64,000 bases of DNA, taken from the NCBI GenBank assembly GCA_920105625.2, contig OV050030.1, positions 93,068,652 through 93,132,651 on the forward strand. Direction: 5' to 3'. This stretch comes from Clusia tigrina (lineage: Eukaryota > Arthropoda > Insecta > Diptera > Clusiidae). Each line of letters begins with the position of its first letter. Positions within the stretch are counted from its first letter, which is position 1. The position numbers were made by a program, and so were the translations under genes. This document shows positions 53,931 through 63,712 of this stretch, one piece after another. Under the pieces are notes generated by a model. It had not been told where the DNA came from. It saw only the letters and a program-made list of their open reading frames with translations, and did not search any database.

Positions 53931-55267
53931 ATGAGCGTATTGCGCTCTCCCACTCACCGGGTGCGCTCTCCTGTTCAGCGCATGCGCTCTCAAAGTGTGT
54001 CTGCACTTGCACTAACACCTGATCTGCCTCAGTCGCTTTCCCAGCAGCGTCCGGTAATCGCGCAACTGAATGAGTACAGTATGTTACCTTCTCTCCCCAA
54101 TGCAAGGTCGGATGTTCTCGGAATGACTGTCGATAGCGGCTTGACGACGAATGTGGTTCGCTCACCACCTTTGCCTGCAAAACAGAGACAGGCGAGCGGA
54201 GGTGGCATGTCTCACAACGGCGAGCGGCCGGGCGGCGGCCCTCATACGACTGCAACTCCACTTTCAATACTGAAAATGCACTCACACCAACCATCAATGC
54301 AAACCACTCAACCAAAAATTTTTCAAGCCACCCAGCAGGGAAAAGTGGAACATCACAAACTGGTTTAGAGCGCAAGCGAAGCCCAAAACTAATATCGCAA
54401 CTGGCACAAAACTAATATCGCAAAAATCAGTAAAACTAGCGAGAGCCTACTCTAGTAATAATCGCTTCAACTACTTCACAGTGCTGAGGAGGCAGACGCA
54501 CCCAAACCGGATATTGTATTTAAACCACCTCCCATTTACCTACGAGAACGTAACTCCAGTAAATTAGTTGCAAAGCTTACCGAGCTCATTAATCCTAAAC
54601 ATTTCCACGTCACCCCTCTTGTTACACACCTATCAGTTTTAAAGTAGCAAAGGCCTTACCATTGTCATAAAGGGGCTTGAATCGGATATTTTCCCCGCTG
54701 AAGTCAAAGAAGCACTACATGAAGCAGGGTTCGCTGCCCGCTCTATTATGAATATAATAAATCGCAACAGAATCCCTCAGCCATTGTTTCGCGTAGAATT
54801 GGAGCCTGAAACCCAAAAGCTTTAAAAGGAAAAGTGCATGGTATTTATAATCTCCGCTATCTTATGCATCGTAGAATTCAGTGGAGGAGCCTCTCAAACG
54901 AAACAACCCAGTTCAATATTCTAATTGTCAAGAATTTGGGCACACAAGGTCCTACTGCACTCTTCGTAGTGTATGTGTTGCCTGTGGTGATTTACATCCC
55001 AAATCAGAATGTTCGAAGACTAAAATTAATAGAGCTGCTAGAAAGTGCAGTAATTGTGGTGGTAACCACACTGCCAACTACAGAGGTTGCCCTGATTACC
55101 AGGAAATTAAGAACAATGACCCTCAGTTAAAGAATAAGCGCACTCAACCTAGTCCAAATATACCGCCCATTGCACAACCACAGAAGTCAATCCCATACCC
55201 CGACACAGGGACGACGTATGCAGGGGTACTTAAGTTAGGGAAGGATCAGCAGTTTCCAGAATTTTGA
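53931..55267 (+). pseudogene. ORF1 (gag) of jockey-2
   Basis: N-terminal piece 53931-54368 (MSVLRSPTHRVRSPVQ) is Ser/Pro/Gln-rich; then stops interrupt a conserved middle (FKPPPIYLRERNSSKLVAKLTELI near 54520-54590, the usual pre-knuckle segment of jockey gag). The C-terminal piece 54881-55267 has three zinc knuckles: CQEFGHTRSYC, CVACGDLHPKSEC and CSNCGGNHTANYRGC. This is the diagnostic array of jockey/Doc/F-type ORF1. ORF1 binds the element RNA. It ends at 55267, where an inverted element is inserted; the methionine/glutamine-rich tail resumes near 57520. Confidence 0.85.
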
Positions 55268-55490
55268 AGGAATTTTTTTTTATTTTTTTTTTATTTATTC
55301 ATTTATTTGTTATGGTATGTTACTCCATTGGAAACTAACAATAAGTTATCAAATCTTAAAACTAATGTATTAAATATGCTCTTTGTTCTTTGCCTATTGC
55401 TTGGAGCTACATATTTGGATTCTACTAGTGTATTCTTATATATTATTTAATTACAATTTTAAAAAGAAGAGTGAAACAAAATTTAAAATA

Positions 55491-55695
55491 CAGTATGTCA
55501 CAAAAGTATTCGTTTCTGGGCTATATTAATATACTTACTTGATTTTTCCAACTTTGGAATGTTTTTTTTTTATTTCTTTCTTTATTATATTCATATACTG
55601 ATGCTTACGAAAGACAGAGCAAAAAAAACTTCCTGAAAATATCGAACCGTTGTCAAAAGAGAGCAGGAAAACCCTAAGTAACCCATATTTTTAAC
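55491..55695 (+). repeat. Left terminal inverted repeat of Tc1-like element
   Basis: Pairs with the right repeat at about 56743-56947; shared blocks include CTTTGGAATG, AACTTCCTGAAAATATCGAACC and AAAAGAGAGCAG, with scattered mismatches and small indels. An inner tip repeat follows at 55697-55713. Confidence 0.88.
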
Positions 55696-55722
55696 TCACA
55701 AAAGTATTCGTTTAATATATTT

Positions 55723-56571
55723 TTATTTACTCTCAATGGGATTAGTGTCAGGACTCTGAGGTGGTGTTTGCATCTGCTTGGTGTTGTATAAAAGCCACAT
55801 TCTAACTACCCAAGCAGTGTGTTTTGGGTCGTTATCTTGTTGAAAGTGGAACTCATTAGGTACAAATCCCATTTTGGTGGCGCTAGGGATTAGGTTTTCC
55901 TGGACTATGTCTAGGTACATTCTGGAATTCATAATGGCATCGATAAAGACAAGGTTTCCAACACCACGGGCAGACATACACCCCCAAACCATCACTGATC
56001 CGCCAACATGCTTTACTGTTGGTGTGGTATTTTTAAAAAGTAGGGCTTCTCCCGGCTTGCACCACACCATATGCCGCCCATCGGAGCCGAAAATGTTAAA
56101 TTTACTCTCATCGCTAAAGATGACTGACTCCCAAAATGAAAGAGGTTGCGTTATGTAACTTTCAGTGAAAGAAATTCTCTTCGAAACGTTTACTGCTGAG
56201 ATGAAAGGCTTTTTACGCGAGACTCGTCCATGTATATTTTCACTTCTAAGCACCCTACGCACAGTTTCATGTGATACATTGGTATATAGGCTTTTCTGCA
56301 GAGCATCATTTAACTTTGGAGCAGACAGGTGAGGATTGTTACGATTTTCTTGGACAATTTTTCTCTCTTCCGTGGGTGCTAAAATTTTCGATCGCCCAGA
56401 ACGAGGCACATTTTCAAGGTTATACCGATTTATCAATCGGTTTATAACACTTTTAATAGTGGTAGGACTTCTAACAAACATTTCACTAATATAGTTTGTA
56501 GATCGCCCTTCATTGTGGAGATACAAAATTATTTTCTTTTCGGAAACGGTCAATTCTTTTCCTCTGGGCAT
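55723..56571 (-). CDS. Tc1-type transposase, C-terminally truncated
   Basis: 282 codons from ATG 56571 (MPRGKELTVSEKK). Residues 1-110 are a paired-like helix-turn-helix DNA-binding region with the GRS motif (VPRSGRSKILAPTEE). The catalytic core has IFSDESKFNIFG (first Asp), GGSVMVWGCMSARG, FQQDNDPKHTA (second Asp) and PPQSPDTNPIESK (Glu). I count 33 residues between the second Asp and the Glu, one fewer than the standard 34. The frame stops two codons after the Glu, whereas Tc1 transposases usually run about 50-60 residues further, so the end is missing, perhaps by internal deletion up to the inner tip repeat. No internal stop. Cut-and-paste transposition would be its role; activity is doubtful. 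Confidence 0.88.
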   Translation of the reverse strand: MPRGKELTVSEKKIILYLHNEGRSTNYISEMFVRSPTTIKSVINRLINRYNLENVPRSGRSKILAPTEERKIVQENRNNPHLSAPKLNDALQKSLYTNVSHETVRRVLRSENIHGRVSRKKPFISAVNVSKRISFTESYITQPLSFWESVIFSDESKFNIFGSDGRHMVWCKPGEALLFKNTTPTVKHVGGSVMVWGCMSARGVGNLVFIDAIMNSRMYLDIVQENLIPSATKMGFVPNEFHFQQDNDPKHTAWVVRMWLLYNTKQMQTPPQSPDTNPIESK

Positions 56572-56742
56572 TTTGACTCGCGCACAACAACATCGAAACT
56601 CAAACTAAATACATTAGATGCAAATCCAAGTGTATGTTTGCCTGTTATATCAGAACTCTGCAAAAAAATCAAATATTAAACGCAATTTCCCAAAAAAAAA
56701 TACTAACGGAAGTGGCGACTGCAGCAACGAATAATTTTGAAA

Positions 56743-56947
56743 GCTAAAAAAATGGTTTACTTATGGTTTTGCTGCTCTCTTTTGATAACGGTTCGATATT
56801 TTCAGGAAGTTTTTTTTTGCTTTTTCTTTAGTATGCATCAGTCTATGAATATAGTAAAGAAAAAAATTAAATAAAACATTCCAAAGTGGGTAAATTCGAG
56901 TAAGTTTACTAGTATAGCCTAGCAACGAATACTTTTATGACACACTG
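56743..56947 (-). repeat. Right terminal inverted repeat of Tc1-like element
   Basis: Complement of the left repeat. The inner tip copy (AACGAATAATTTTGA, 56727-56741) is more diverged than the left inner copy. Confidence 0.88.
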
Positions 56948-56981
56948 TAGATACATATTAGAGATTAGCTTGGAAATAAGT

Positions 56982-57505
56982 TTAGAGACATGGTTTCTTT
57001 AGACGTGAAGCAGAATTCTGCTGGAGTAGACTTCTTGCAAGTTTGTTCGGATGATTTTGCAGGCTATTCAGGTATATCTGCCTTAATTCTACGATTTCTT
57101 CTTTTATAGTGGATATATGTATATCGTTGTGAATGTTTTTATTCTTGATAAACCATGGTGCGCCGGTAATTGTTCTTAGGATTTTCGACTGTGCCCTTTG
57201 GATAAGTTCTAGATTTGAGGTGCTCGCACTACCCCAAAGTTGCACCCCATATGTCCATATGGGTTTTATTATAGCTTTGTATAGAAGGACTTTGTATTCC
57301 AAGCGCATCTTTGATCTTTTGTTGATTAACCAATTCAGAGAGTTAGCTTTTATGTGCTTCCTCCAAGTTAATCTACAGTCAAGATGGATTCCTAAATACT
57401 TCACTTCTGTTGCTTGCGGCATTTTTATGTCATTTAGTGACACAGTTGGACAGGTGCTGGTTCTGAGGGAGAACGATATATGAGTACATTTCGCTTCGTT
57501 AACTT
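56982..57505 (-). pseudogene. RT C-terminal part of inverted jockey fragment
   Basis: Open from about 57505 to 56982 on the minus strand: THISFSLRTSTCP, MPQATEVKYLGIHLDCRLTW, LLYKAIIKPIWTYGVQLWGSAS, RAQSKILRTITGAPW and HPNKLARSLLQQ. This is the usual thumb and C-terminal end of jockey ORF2. The 5' boundary near 57505 is the point of truncation. Confidence 0.85.
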
Positions 57506-58589
57506 AAAATGGAAAGATAGCAACGCTCACACAATGTATGATGCAGTTCATGACCTCCATACAAACAATGATTCAAGAAATGATGAGAAACCAAAACCAG
57601 TTCATGCAGCTTCTGCTATCTCCGAAATGAACGTACTTAAGATCTGTCAATGGAATTAAAATGGTGTAAACCAGCGCAAGTTAGAAATCAACTAATTTTT
57701 ACTCACTAATGGAATCGACATAATTCTTATATCTGAAACCCATCTAACCGAAAAACACAATTTTTACATACCGGGCTATAAATTTTATGATACAAAGCAT
57801 CTCGCTGATAAAGCCCATGGTGACACTGGAATCCTAATCAATCAAAGAATAAAACACTTCGCTATGGAAGAATACAACAAGGAGTACCTACAAGCAACAT
57901 CAATTTGTCTGGACGGATGGGAGGATAACTTAACAATATCCGCTGTGTACTGCCCACCTAGATTTAAAATAACAAGTAACCAGTTCTTAGATTTCTTCTC
58001 CACACTTGGAACAAGTTTTCTAGCTGCTGGCGACTACAATGCCAAGCACATTTACTGGGGCTCACGGCTAACAACACCAAAAGGAAAACAATTATATAAC
58101 TTCATGCTTTCTGACACAAAGATTGATATTATCTCTTCAGGACAACCATCGTACTGGCCGACAGACCCACGTAAGATACCTGACCTTATTGATTTTGGAG
58201 TTGCTAGAAACCTAAAACGAGAGCAACTCAAAGTAGAACACCTTAACGACCTCCCTTCAGATCACTCTCCTATTATAATACATCTGAACAAAAAGTTACG
58301 CTCTACCTACGAATTCACACCCACTAAAACTAACTGGCTGAAATACAGAAAATACATCAGTAGTCATCTCAGCCTAAACCCACGTCTAAAAGCTAATGAG
58401 GACATTGAAACATTTCTGGAACAATTTACCTCGATCCTAAGATTAGCTGTGCTCCACTTTGCGAATAAGCGTGACAACAACTGCAACAGCATCCGGTGCC
58501 CACAAACCTCAACCCAAATCGATATTCTACTTACTGAAAAAGGGAGGACACATCGTGAATGGCAAAAATCCAGGTCCCCTTTCCTATAA
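57506..58589 (+). pseudogene. ORF1 tail and endonuclease of jockey-2
   Basis: 57506-57650 encodes a Met/Gln-rich ORF1 tail (MQFMTSIQTMIQEMM). The endonuclease follows: IILISETHLTEKHNFYIPGY (catalytic Glu), ISAVYCPPRF, FLAAGDYNAKHIYWGSRL (D-x-N), PSDHSPIIIHL (SDH), so catalytic residues are kept. A TAA interrupts the start (CQWN-stop-NGVN) and another stop follows the first few codons. The frame is then open from 57864 to 58589. It would nick the target in an active element. Confidence 0.85.
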
Positions 58590-60302
58590 CGGAAATTATC
58601 TATTCCCAGTGAAAACTTGAGAAAAACCTTGCGTCTAGAATCAGATCGTTGTCTGGACAAATATATCCAAAACCTTTCTCCGACTGACGTCACCAACTAG
58701 TCTCTGTGTAAAGCTGTCAGAAAAACGAAACCACCTACACGCGGAATTCCACCGATTCGTTAAAAAACGGAAACTGGGCAAGAAGAGATGATGAAAAGTC
58801 TGCTATTTTCGCAGAACACTTAAGAGATATTTTTACCCCCAACACGCCTCGCAATACTAATAACCTCATATTAATCCCCTCGCCAGATACAACATGCTCG
58901 CCAATTAAATTAAAAACAAAAGAAATTAGTAATGCAATTAGTAACCTTGCTCTTACAAAGCCCCAGGACACGACCTCATTACTGGAAAAATGATCAAGGA
59001 GTTGCCCCAAATGGCCATCATCTTGCTTACTTCACTATTTAATGGCCTGTTCCGCTTAGGATACTTTCCTAATGCCTGGAAAGTTTCAGTAATCTCAATG
59101 ATCCCGAAACCACAAAAAGACCTCACCCAATCGTCATCATATGGACCGATTAGCCTCCTGCCTATCTTATCAAAACTCCTAGAAAGGCTTTTGCTTGCAA
59201 AACTAATGCCGCATATAAACGAGAAAATCACTATTCCCACTCACCAATTTGGCTTTCGTGAACACCATAGTACAATAGATCAGGTTCATTGAATAGTGAA
59301 TGAGATAAAAAATGCATTCGACAAAAAGCAATATTGTTCAGCCCTCTTTTTAGCTATGGCGCAGGCGTTTGACAAGCTCTGGCACGAGGGTCTTATTTAC
59401 AAAATCCAAAAATTGTTGCCCACAAAAGTACACCAAATATTGGGATCCTTTCTGAGGGGCAGAAAGTTCAAGGTAAGGTACAATAATGCTTACTCAAAAT
59501 GCTATGACATTAAAGCTGGCGTACCACAAGGAAGCGTGGAATGTCCGGTGTTGTATCTACAATATATCTCAGATTTGCCTACCAATAAATACTTAACAAC
59601 AGCAACTTTCGCCAATGATACGGCTATCCTTAGCATTCATCCAAATTCCAAAATCGCATCCCGTCACTTAGATGATCATCTGGTCCTAGTAACAAATTGA
59701 TTGGCTGACTGGCGAACGCTAACGAATCAAAAAGTACGCATATTACCTTTACTATAAAAAACGGTACATGTCCAGCCATAAAACTAAATAAAGTTCCTAT
59801 TTCATAAGCAAAGGAGGTGAAGTACCTAGGAATTCATCTTGACTCACGTTTGACCTGGAAGCGCTACATCGAAGCCAAAAAAAAACAAATCACTTTGAAA
59901 TCAAATAGCCTGCACTGGCTCATCCACAAAAATTCCAGGTTGAGCCTAGAATATAAAACACTCCTGTACAAAGCCATTATAAAACCTATTTGGACTTACG
60001 GTAGCCAGTTGTGGGGCGGCGCAAGCAACTCTAATATAGAATTGATACAAAGAGAACAGTCCAAAATTCTAAGAACCATTACTGGCGCACCTTCGTTCAT
60101 AAAGAATACCAACATTCATAACGATCTGAACATTCCGCTCGTAAAAAAGGAAATTTTCGAAGCAAACTTAATATATGCACAAAAAATCAAAGAGCATCCA
60201 AATCATCTAGCTAGAATACTAGCATGTAATAGGGTTCCAAGTCGCCCAATCTTACTTATTCTTTATTTTCTTATTTTCTTATTCCTCTTCATTCGGCTTT
60301 GA
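58590..60302 (+). pseudogene. Reverse transcriptase of jockey-2
   Basis: Pieces in several frames: WKVSVISMIPKPQKDLTQSSSYGPISLLPILSKLLERLL (58990-59290), HQFGFREHHSTIDQVH then a stop, ALFLAMAQAFDKLWHEGL (the usual LDVAQAFD has lost the Asp), AGVPQGSVECPVLY, ATFANDTAILS (catalytic FADD box with the second position changed to Asn), then KYLGIHLDSRLTW, LLYKAIIKPIWTYGSQLWGGAS and HPNHLARILACN. Two of the three catalytic positions are altered. The end (60250-60302) runs into T-rich sequence. Confidence 0.85.
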
Positions 60303-60747
60303 ATGTGCACTATATGATTTGCAACAGTTTCAATGCAGAATATGTCATTGAACTGATTTGCTCAAAGAGGAAGAGCTGAAGATTACTCAATGAAAAACTG
60401 AAAGTGAACTCATATGAACTTGTCATATTGTGGGAATGAAAATTTGGGAGTAACATTTATTTCGTAATGACTAAATGTTAATCATTGGTAAATAGAGTTT
60501 TTATGAAAAGTTAATTTGAACTCATATGAACTGAACACATTTAACGCAATGAACAATATTAACATTTATTTCGTAATGACTAAATGTTAATTATTGGTAA
60601 ATAGAGTTTTTATGAAAAGTTAATTTGAACTATTATGATATTGTGGGAATGAAAATAAGGAAGTCGCATTTATTGTGAATTATATATATACATCCAATGG
60701 TATATTGGAAGCAAAAGTTGGGTATGGGTTGCGGTTCTGACGTAACT
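60303..60747 (-). repeat. Probable 3' LTR of errantivirus II
   Basis: The right edge is set by AGTTACGTCAG on the element strand (ending at 60747) next to a polypurine tract GGGACGGGAGG. The left edge is not determined. Inside is a 72-bp near-perfect direct repeat (60451-60522 and 60560-60631, offset 109). An AATAAA occurs on the element strand near 60675. No partner LTR is inside the window. Confidence 0.55.
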
Positions 60748-61860
60748 CCTCCCGTCCCAGATTGGAGACTCTCCTGAGTTGACGTATTAAAAATTTGAAT
60801 ATTGAAATTCTTCTTAAGCCGGCTATGAAGAAAAATAAGAATCACAATAATTATAGTTATAATAATTAAAAATGCCATTATAATAGCAGTATATTTGTAT
60901 TGTTCTTTTTTCTTAAATAAAGTTTCTTCTATATATTTAGTATTTTCGATATATTTTAAAATGATTTCATCAAATAAAAGTTTTTGATTTTCATCTTGGA
61001 TTTTCCTTATATTATGTGGTATTATAAAGCTTTGTTTAAATATTTTTTATAGTTTTGAAATATTTTATTTCCAATACTTATAGTACAATTATTAAAATTA
61101 AAAATAAGGTTATTATTTATTATAAGATTATCTCTACCACAATTATTGCTAAATATTACATCTTTTTGATTTTTGCTAGGACGAGACCTGTCTGCATTTC
61201 TATGATCTCAGAGACTATATTAAAAAATTGTATGCAATTGTTTTTAAGTATGCAATTATTGAAAGGTTTAAGGTCTTTAATATTTTTATTTTCATTAGAT
61301 ATGAAGCTTTTATTGTTGTATCGAATAATTTCCTGTGGATCAAACATAAATTCTCTGTTCTGATCGTCTCCTATTGGCATTATTAATATTTTCTGTAATG
61401 TTATTATAGCTTTAGGCTTCTTACTATGAATACTATATTTTTATTATTGTCCATTAGTACGCCTAATTCTATATTTTGTAATTTCTGAAAATCTATACTA
61501 TATTCATCTATTTCTTCGTTCGAAAGTATATTGCTATGTATAATTCCTAAAGTGGCTGAAGCAATGTTGTCTTGAATATGTTCGATATTGTCTTGTATAA
61601 TTTTTAATTTTAGTGCGAAACCAGCATACGTTAGTTTTCGGTCTAAACTATTCACTTTGTTTGTTATAGTTTTTCGATCGTTTTGGATTGATTGTTTTAT
61701 TTTTGAAAATGTGTCGTTGAAATTTGTGTTAATCTTTACCTGCTGGTTTACGTTTTGTATACTATTATGTACGTTCGTGTCTATTGTCCGTAAGTGTTCT
61801 TCGATTTCTTGACGGTCATCATCGTTCATTGTAATGCATAACCATTTTTGTATTGTACCT
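60633..61860 (-). pseudogene. env: env C-terminal part of errantivirus II
   Basis: Minus-strand pieces: IDTNVHNSIQNVNQQVKIN, NDTFSKIKQSIQNDRK, IQDNIEHIQDNIASATLGIIHSNIL (61829-61404), CIQFFNIVSEIIEMQ (61380-61156) and a membrane helix MAFLIIITIIIVILIFL with a basic stop-transfer region (60878). These are typical of 17.6/ZAM-type Env. Frameshifts and a gap between 61156 and 60878 break it. The frame extends into the LTR to a stop at 60633. The N-terminal part lies beyond the solo LTR at 63311. Confidence 0.78.
60748..60758 (-). promoter_or_regulatory. Polypurine tract of errantivirus II
   Basis: Plus-strand CCTCCCGTCCC reads GGGACGGGAGG on the element strand, directly before AGTTACG. It mirrors the arrangement in errantivirus A. 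Confidence 0.7.
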
Positions 61861-62054
61861 TGTGAGGACGGAAAATACTACAAGTATTTTCCGCACACAG
61901 AATTCATACCCAGCATGCAACATCCCACAGCCTAACAAAAAGTAACCACCTCCCATGCTAAATGCAACAACAAAACATTTACGCACAGACGATCTGGCCA
62001 ATAAGCGTAAAGGATTTAATGATCTCAGAAACGTAAAGTGTTATACTGAATACT

Positions 62055-62510
62055 ACAGCGACCAAAGGCGGAACACGGAGAAAAACGAGAGAGAAACACA
62101 CACAACACATTCAGCAGGCGGAGTACAAATAAATATTTATTGCAACAACAGCAACAGTACAGCGACCGAAGGCGGAACAGGGAGAAACAGAAACACGTCA
62201 ACCGATCGCAAGCGCAAAGCAGTAAACAGGCGGGATACAAATAAATATTTATTGCAACTACAACAACAACACAAGATCGAAGGCGGAACACAGAGAAACA
62301 TGAAAGAGCACCACACACACGCTAACCGATCGCACACGCAAATCAGTAAGCAGGCAGAGTGCAAACCAATCTGTGCAACAACAACACTACAGCGACCGAA
62401 GGCGGAGCACGGATGACAACGAGAGCGCACCACACATACGCGAACCGATCGCAAACGCAAAGCTGTAAACAGGCAGAGTACGAAGAAATGTTTCTACAAC
62501 AACAACAACA
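62055..62510 (+). repeat. Tandem array of about 104-120-bp units in solo LTR
   Basis: Four imperfect units, each starting near ACAGCGACCGAAGGCGGA and including CGATCGCAAACGCAAAGC, CAGGCGGAGTACAAATAAA and a run of CAACAACA. The array lies in the U3 (upstream of the TATA) part. The LTRs of element G do not carry these units in this form, so it marks a subfamily. Confidence 0.88.
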
Positions 62511-62679
62511 CGACAAATAACAGCAGCGATCAGGCCACACTACTGCAAGCAACAACTCTACTGGACAACTAGAGGTATTACAACAAGGTGGTTAACCAGC
62601 AGAAGTTGAAGGTGGCCTAAGGACAACTGGACCACAATAACAACAAGCACTGATCCCATGGCAAGCTTTCGCTATATAA

Positions 62680-62692
62680 GCGAAGCGAACCG
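62680..62692 (+). promoter_or_regulatory. Probable core promoter TATA box in solo LTR
   Basis: GCTATATAAGCG lies upstream of the hairpin array. Counterpart in the 3' LTR of G is CATAAAAGC near 29147 on the element strand. Transcription would start about 25-30 bases downstream, ahead of the hairpin units. Confidence 0.6.
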
Positions 62693-62811
62693 GACGATAG
62701 AGACACTCTCCGATCCAGCAGCAGTCAGGCAAGACACACCGCAGCAAGACTCCAGCACCAGTAGCACCAAGGTAAAGTATACTCTTTACACAAGACTAGA
62801 CTTACTCCAAC

Positions 62812-63026
62812 GCTAAGACCGCCCCACGAGTTTATGGTTCTACCGATTCTCGTGGTGACTTATACTAACGCTAAGACCGCCCCACGACTTTATGGTTCTA
62901 CCGATTTTCGTGGTGACTTATACTAACGCTAAGACCGCCCCACGAGTTTATGGTTCTACCGATTCTCGTGGAGACTAATACGTACGTACAGCACCGCGAG
63001 TTTATGGTTCTACCGATTCTCGCGGA
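62812..63026 (+). repeat. Hairpin-unit array in solo LTR (4 units)
   Basis: Four units in the order expected for this orientation: three CCACGAG/CTCGTGG type (the second with a mutated stem) and a last CCGCGAG/CTCGCGG unit. The array is shorter than the seven units in element G, so copy number varies. Confidence 0.92.
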
Positions 63027-63310
63027 GACTAGCACTGCGAACCGCGACCACACAGACGAGGCCCCAAGCGACTAGCAAGTCCAATTATTTAAGTGAATTA
63101 AATTAGCAGAGTAAAATCATTTAATTCTAATTAATGTAGCCAAACTAATAAATTAATATAAATTAAATTAGTAATTAAATTAGAAACAATTGTAACTAAG
63201 TTAAATAAAGGATACCACATATAAGTACACGCCCGCTTTTTAACATTAATTTCTCTATACGACCCCTGGAACCCGCTGAGTTTTACCCCAGCCGAAATAG
63301 AGTCGTTACA

Positions 63311-63712
63311 ACCTACGAAGATTACGAGTCCTCTTCTGTTCCTATGGGGAATGAGTGTTCGGAGTTTGTTTATTGTGGCATTAAGTTGAACTTCTAAAGA
63401 GTAATCTACACGGTGTTGATCCCATTGTCCTATATCCGTTTCCAAGTCGTTTATAATATTCAAGATTTCAGTAGGGTTTATGATATGAAGAATTGTGTCA
63501 TAACTTTCTATGTAGTCCGTATCGTCAAGTTTGATTTCCATATACCCAAAATTAGTTTCAATTGGTTCCATGCTCAGGTGTGCCTTGATGGTTATCGCCG
63601 TCAGAAGGATTGTCAATAATTTGAGTATCCAATTAGTCTGAAAATTTATATCGTCTTTTAATATTTGATGTGTGTATATTGTCGAGAGGTTTTGTAGTGA
63701 ATTTGGGTTCAT
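63311..63712 (-). pseudogene. env: env N-terminal part of errantivirus II
   Basis: About 134 codons from ATG 63712: a hydrophobic segment WILKLLTILLTAITIKA (residues 28-44; internal signal peptide), then acidic ectodomain with DTILHIINPTEIL, and a furin-like IPHRNRRGLVIF near residue 122-133, ending at the solo LTR. Beyond it the frame runs accidentally into LTR sequence. The remainder of env is at 61860-60633. Confidence 0.75.

Larger units (their letters stand above)
55491..56947 (-). mobile_element. Tc1-like DNA transposon with IR/DR ends
   Basis: 1457 bp with long terminal inverted repeats of about 185-205 bp, outer tips CAGTATGTCACAAAAGTATTCG (left) and the complement CGAATACTTTTATGACACACTG (right), and TA on both sides (55489-55490 and 56948-56949). 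A second copy of the tip lies about 200 bp in at each end (55697-55713 and 56725-56740), the IR/DR arrangement of some Tc1/mariner elements. It carries one minus-strand transposase. Confidence 0.93.
55268..57505 (-). mobile_element. Inverted, 5'-truncated jockey fragment inserted in jockey-2
   Basis: A minus-strand non-LTR 3' end: its A tail shows as T runs with AATAAA-like ends at 55273-55300, its 3' untranslated region follows and is split by the Tc1-like element, and its coding end is 56982-57505. Its RT end is similar to, but distinct from, 59817-60250 of jockey-2. It lies between jockey-2 ORF1 and its ORF1 tail/ORF2. No clear target duplication was found. Confidence 0.75.
61861..63310 (+). 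mobile_element. Solo LTR related to element G
   Basis: 1450 bp, beginning TGTGAGGA and ending GAGTCGTTACA, flanked by ACCT on both sides (61857-61860 and 63311-63314). It shares with element G LTRs the end region, the hairpin array and the poly-A signal region, but its upstream part differs: a tandem array of about 104-120 bp (62055-62510). It is inserted in env of errantivirus II, in the opposite orientation to the element G copy. It likely arose by LTR-LTR recombination. Confidence 0.93.

Noticed and set aside
53931..54375. 154-codon minus-strand frame
   Set aside because: Antisense of jockey-2 ORF1; no recognisable motif.
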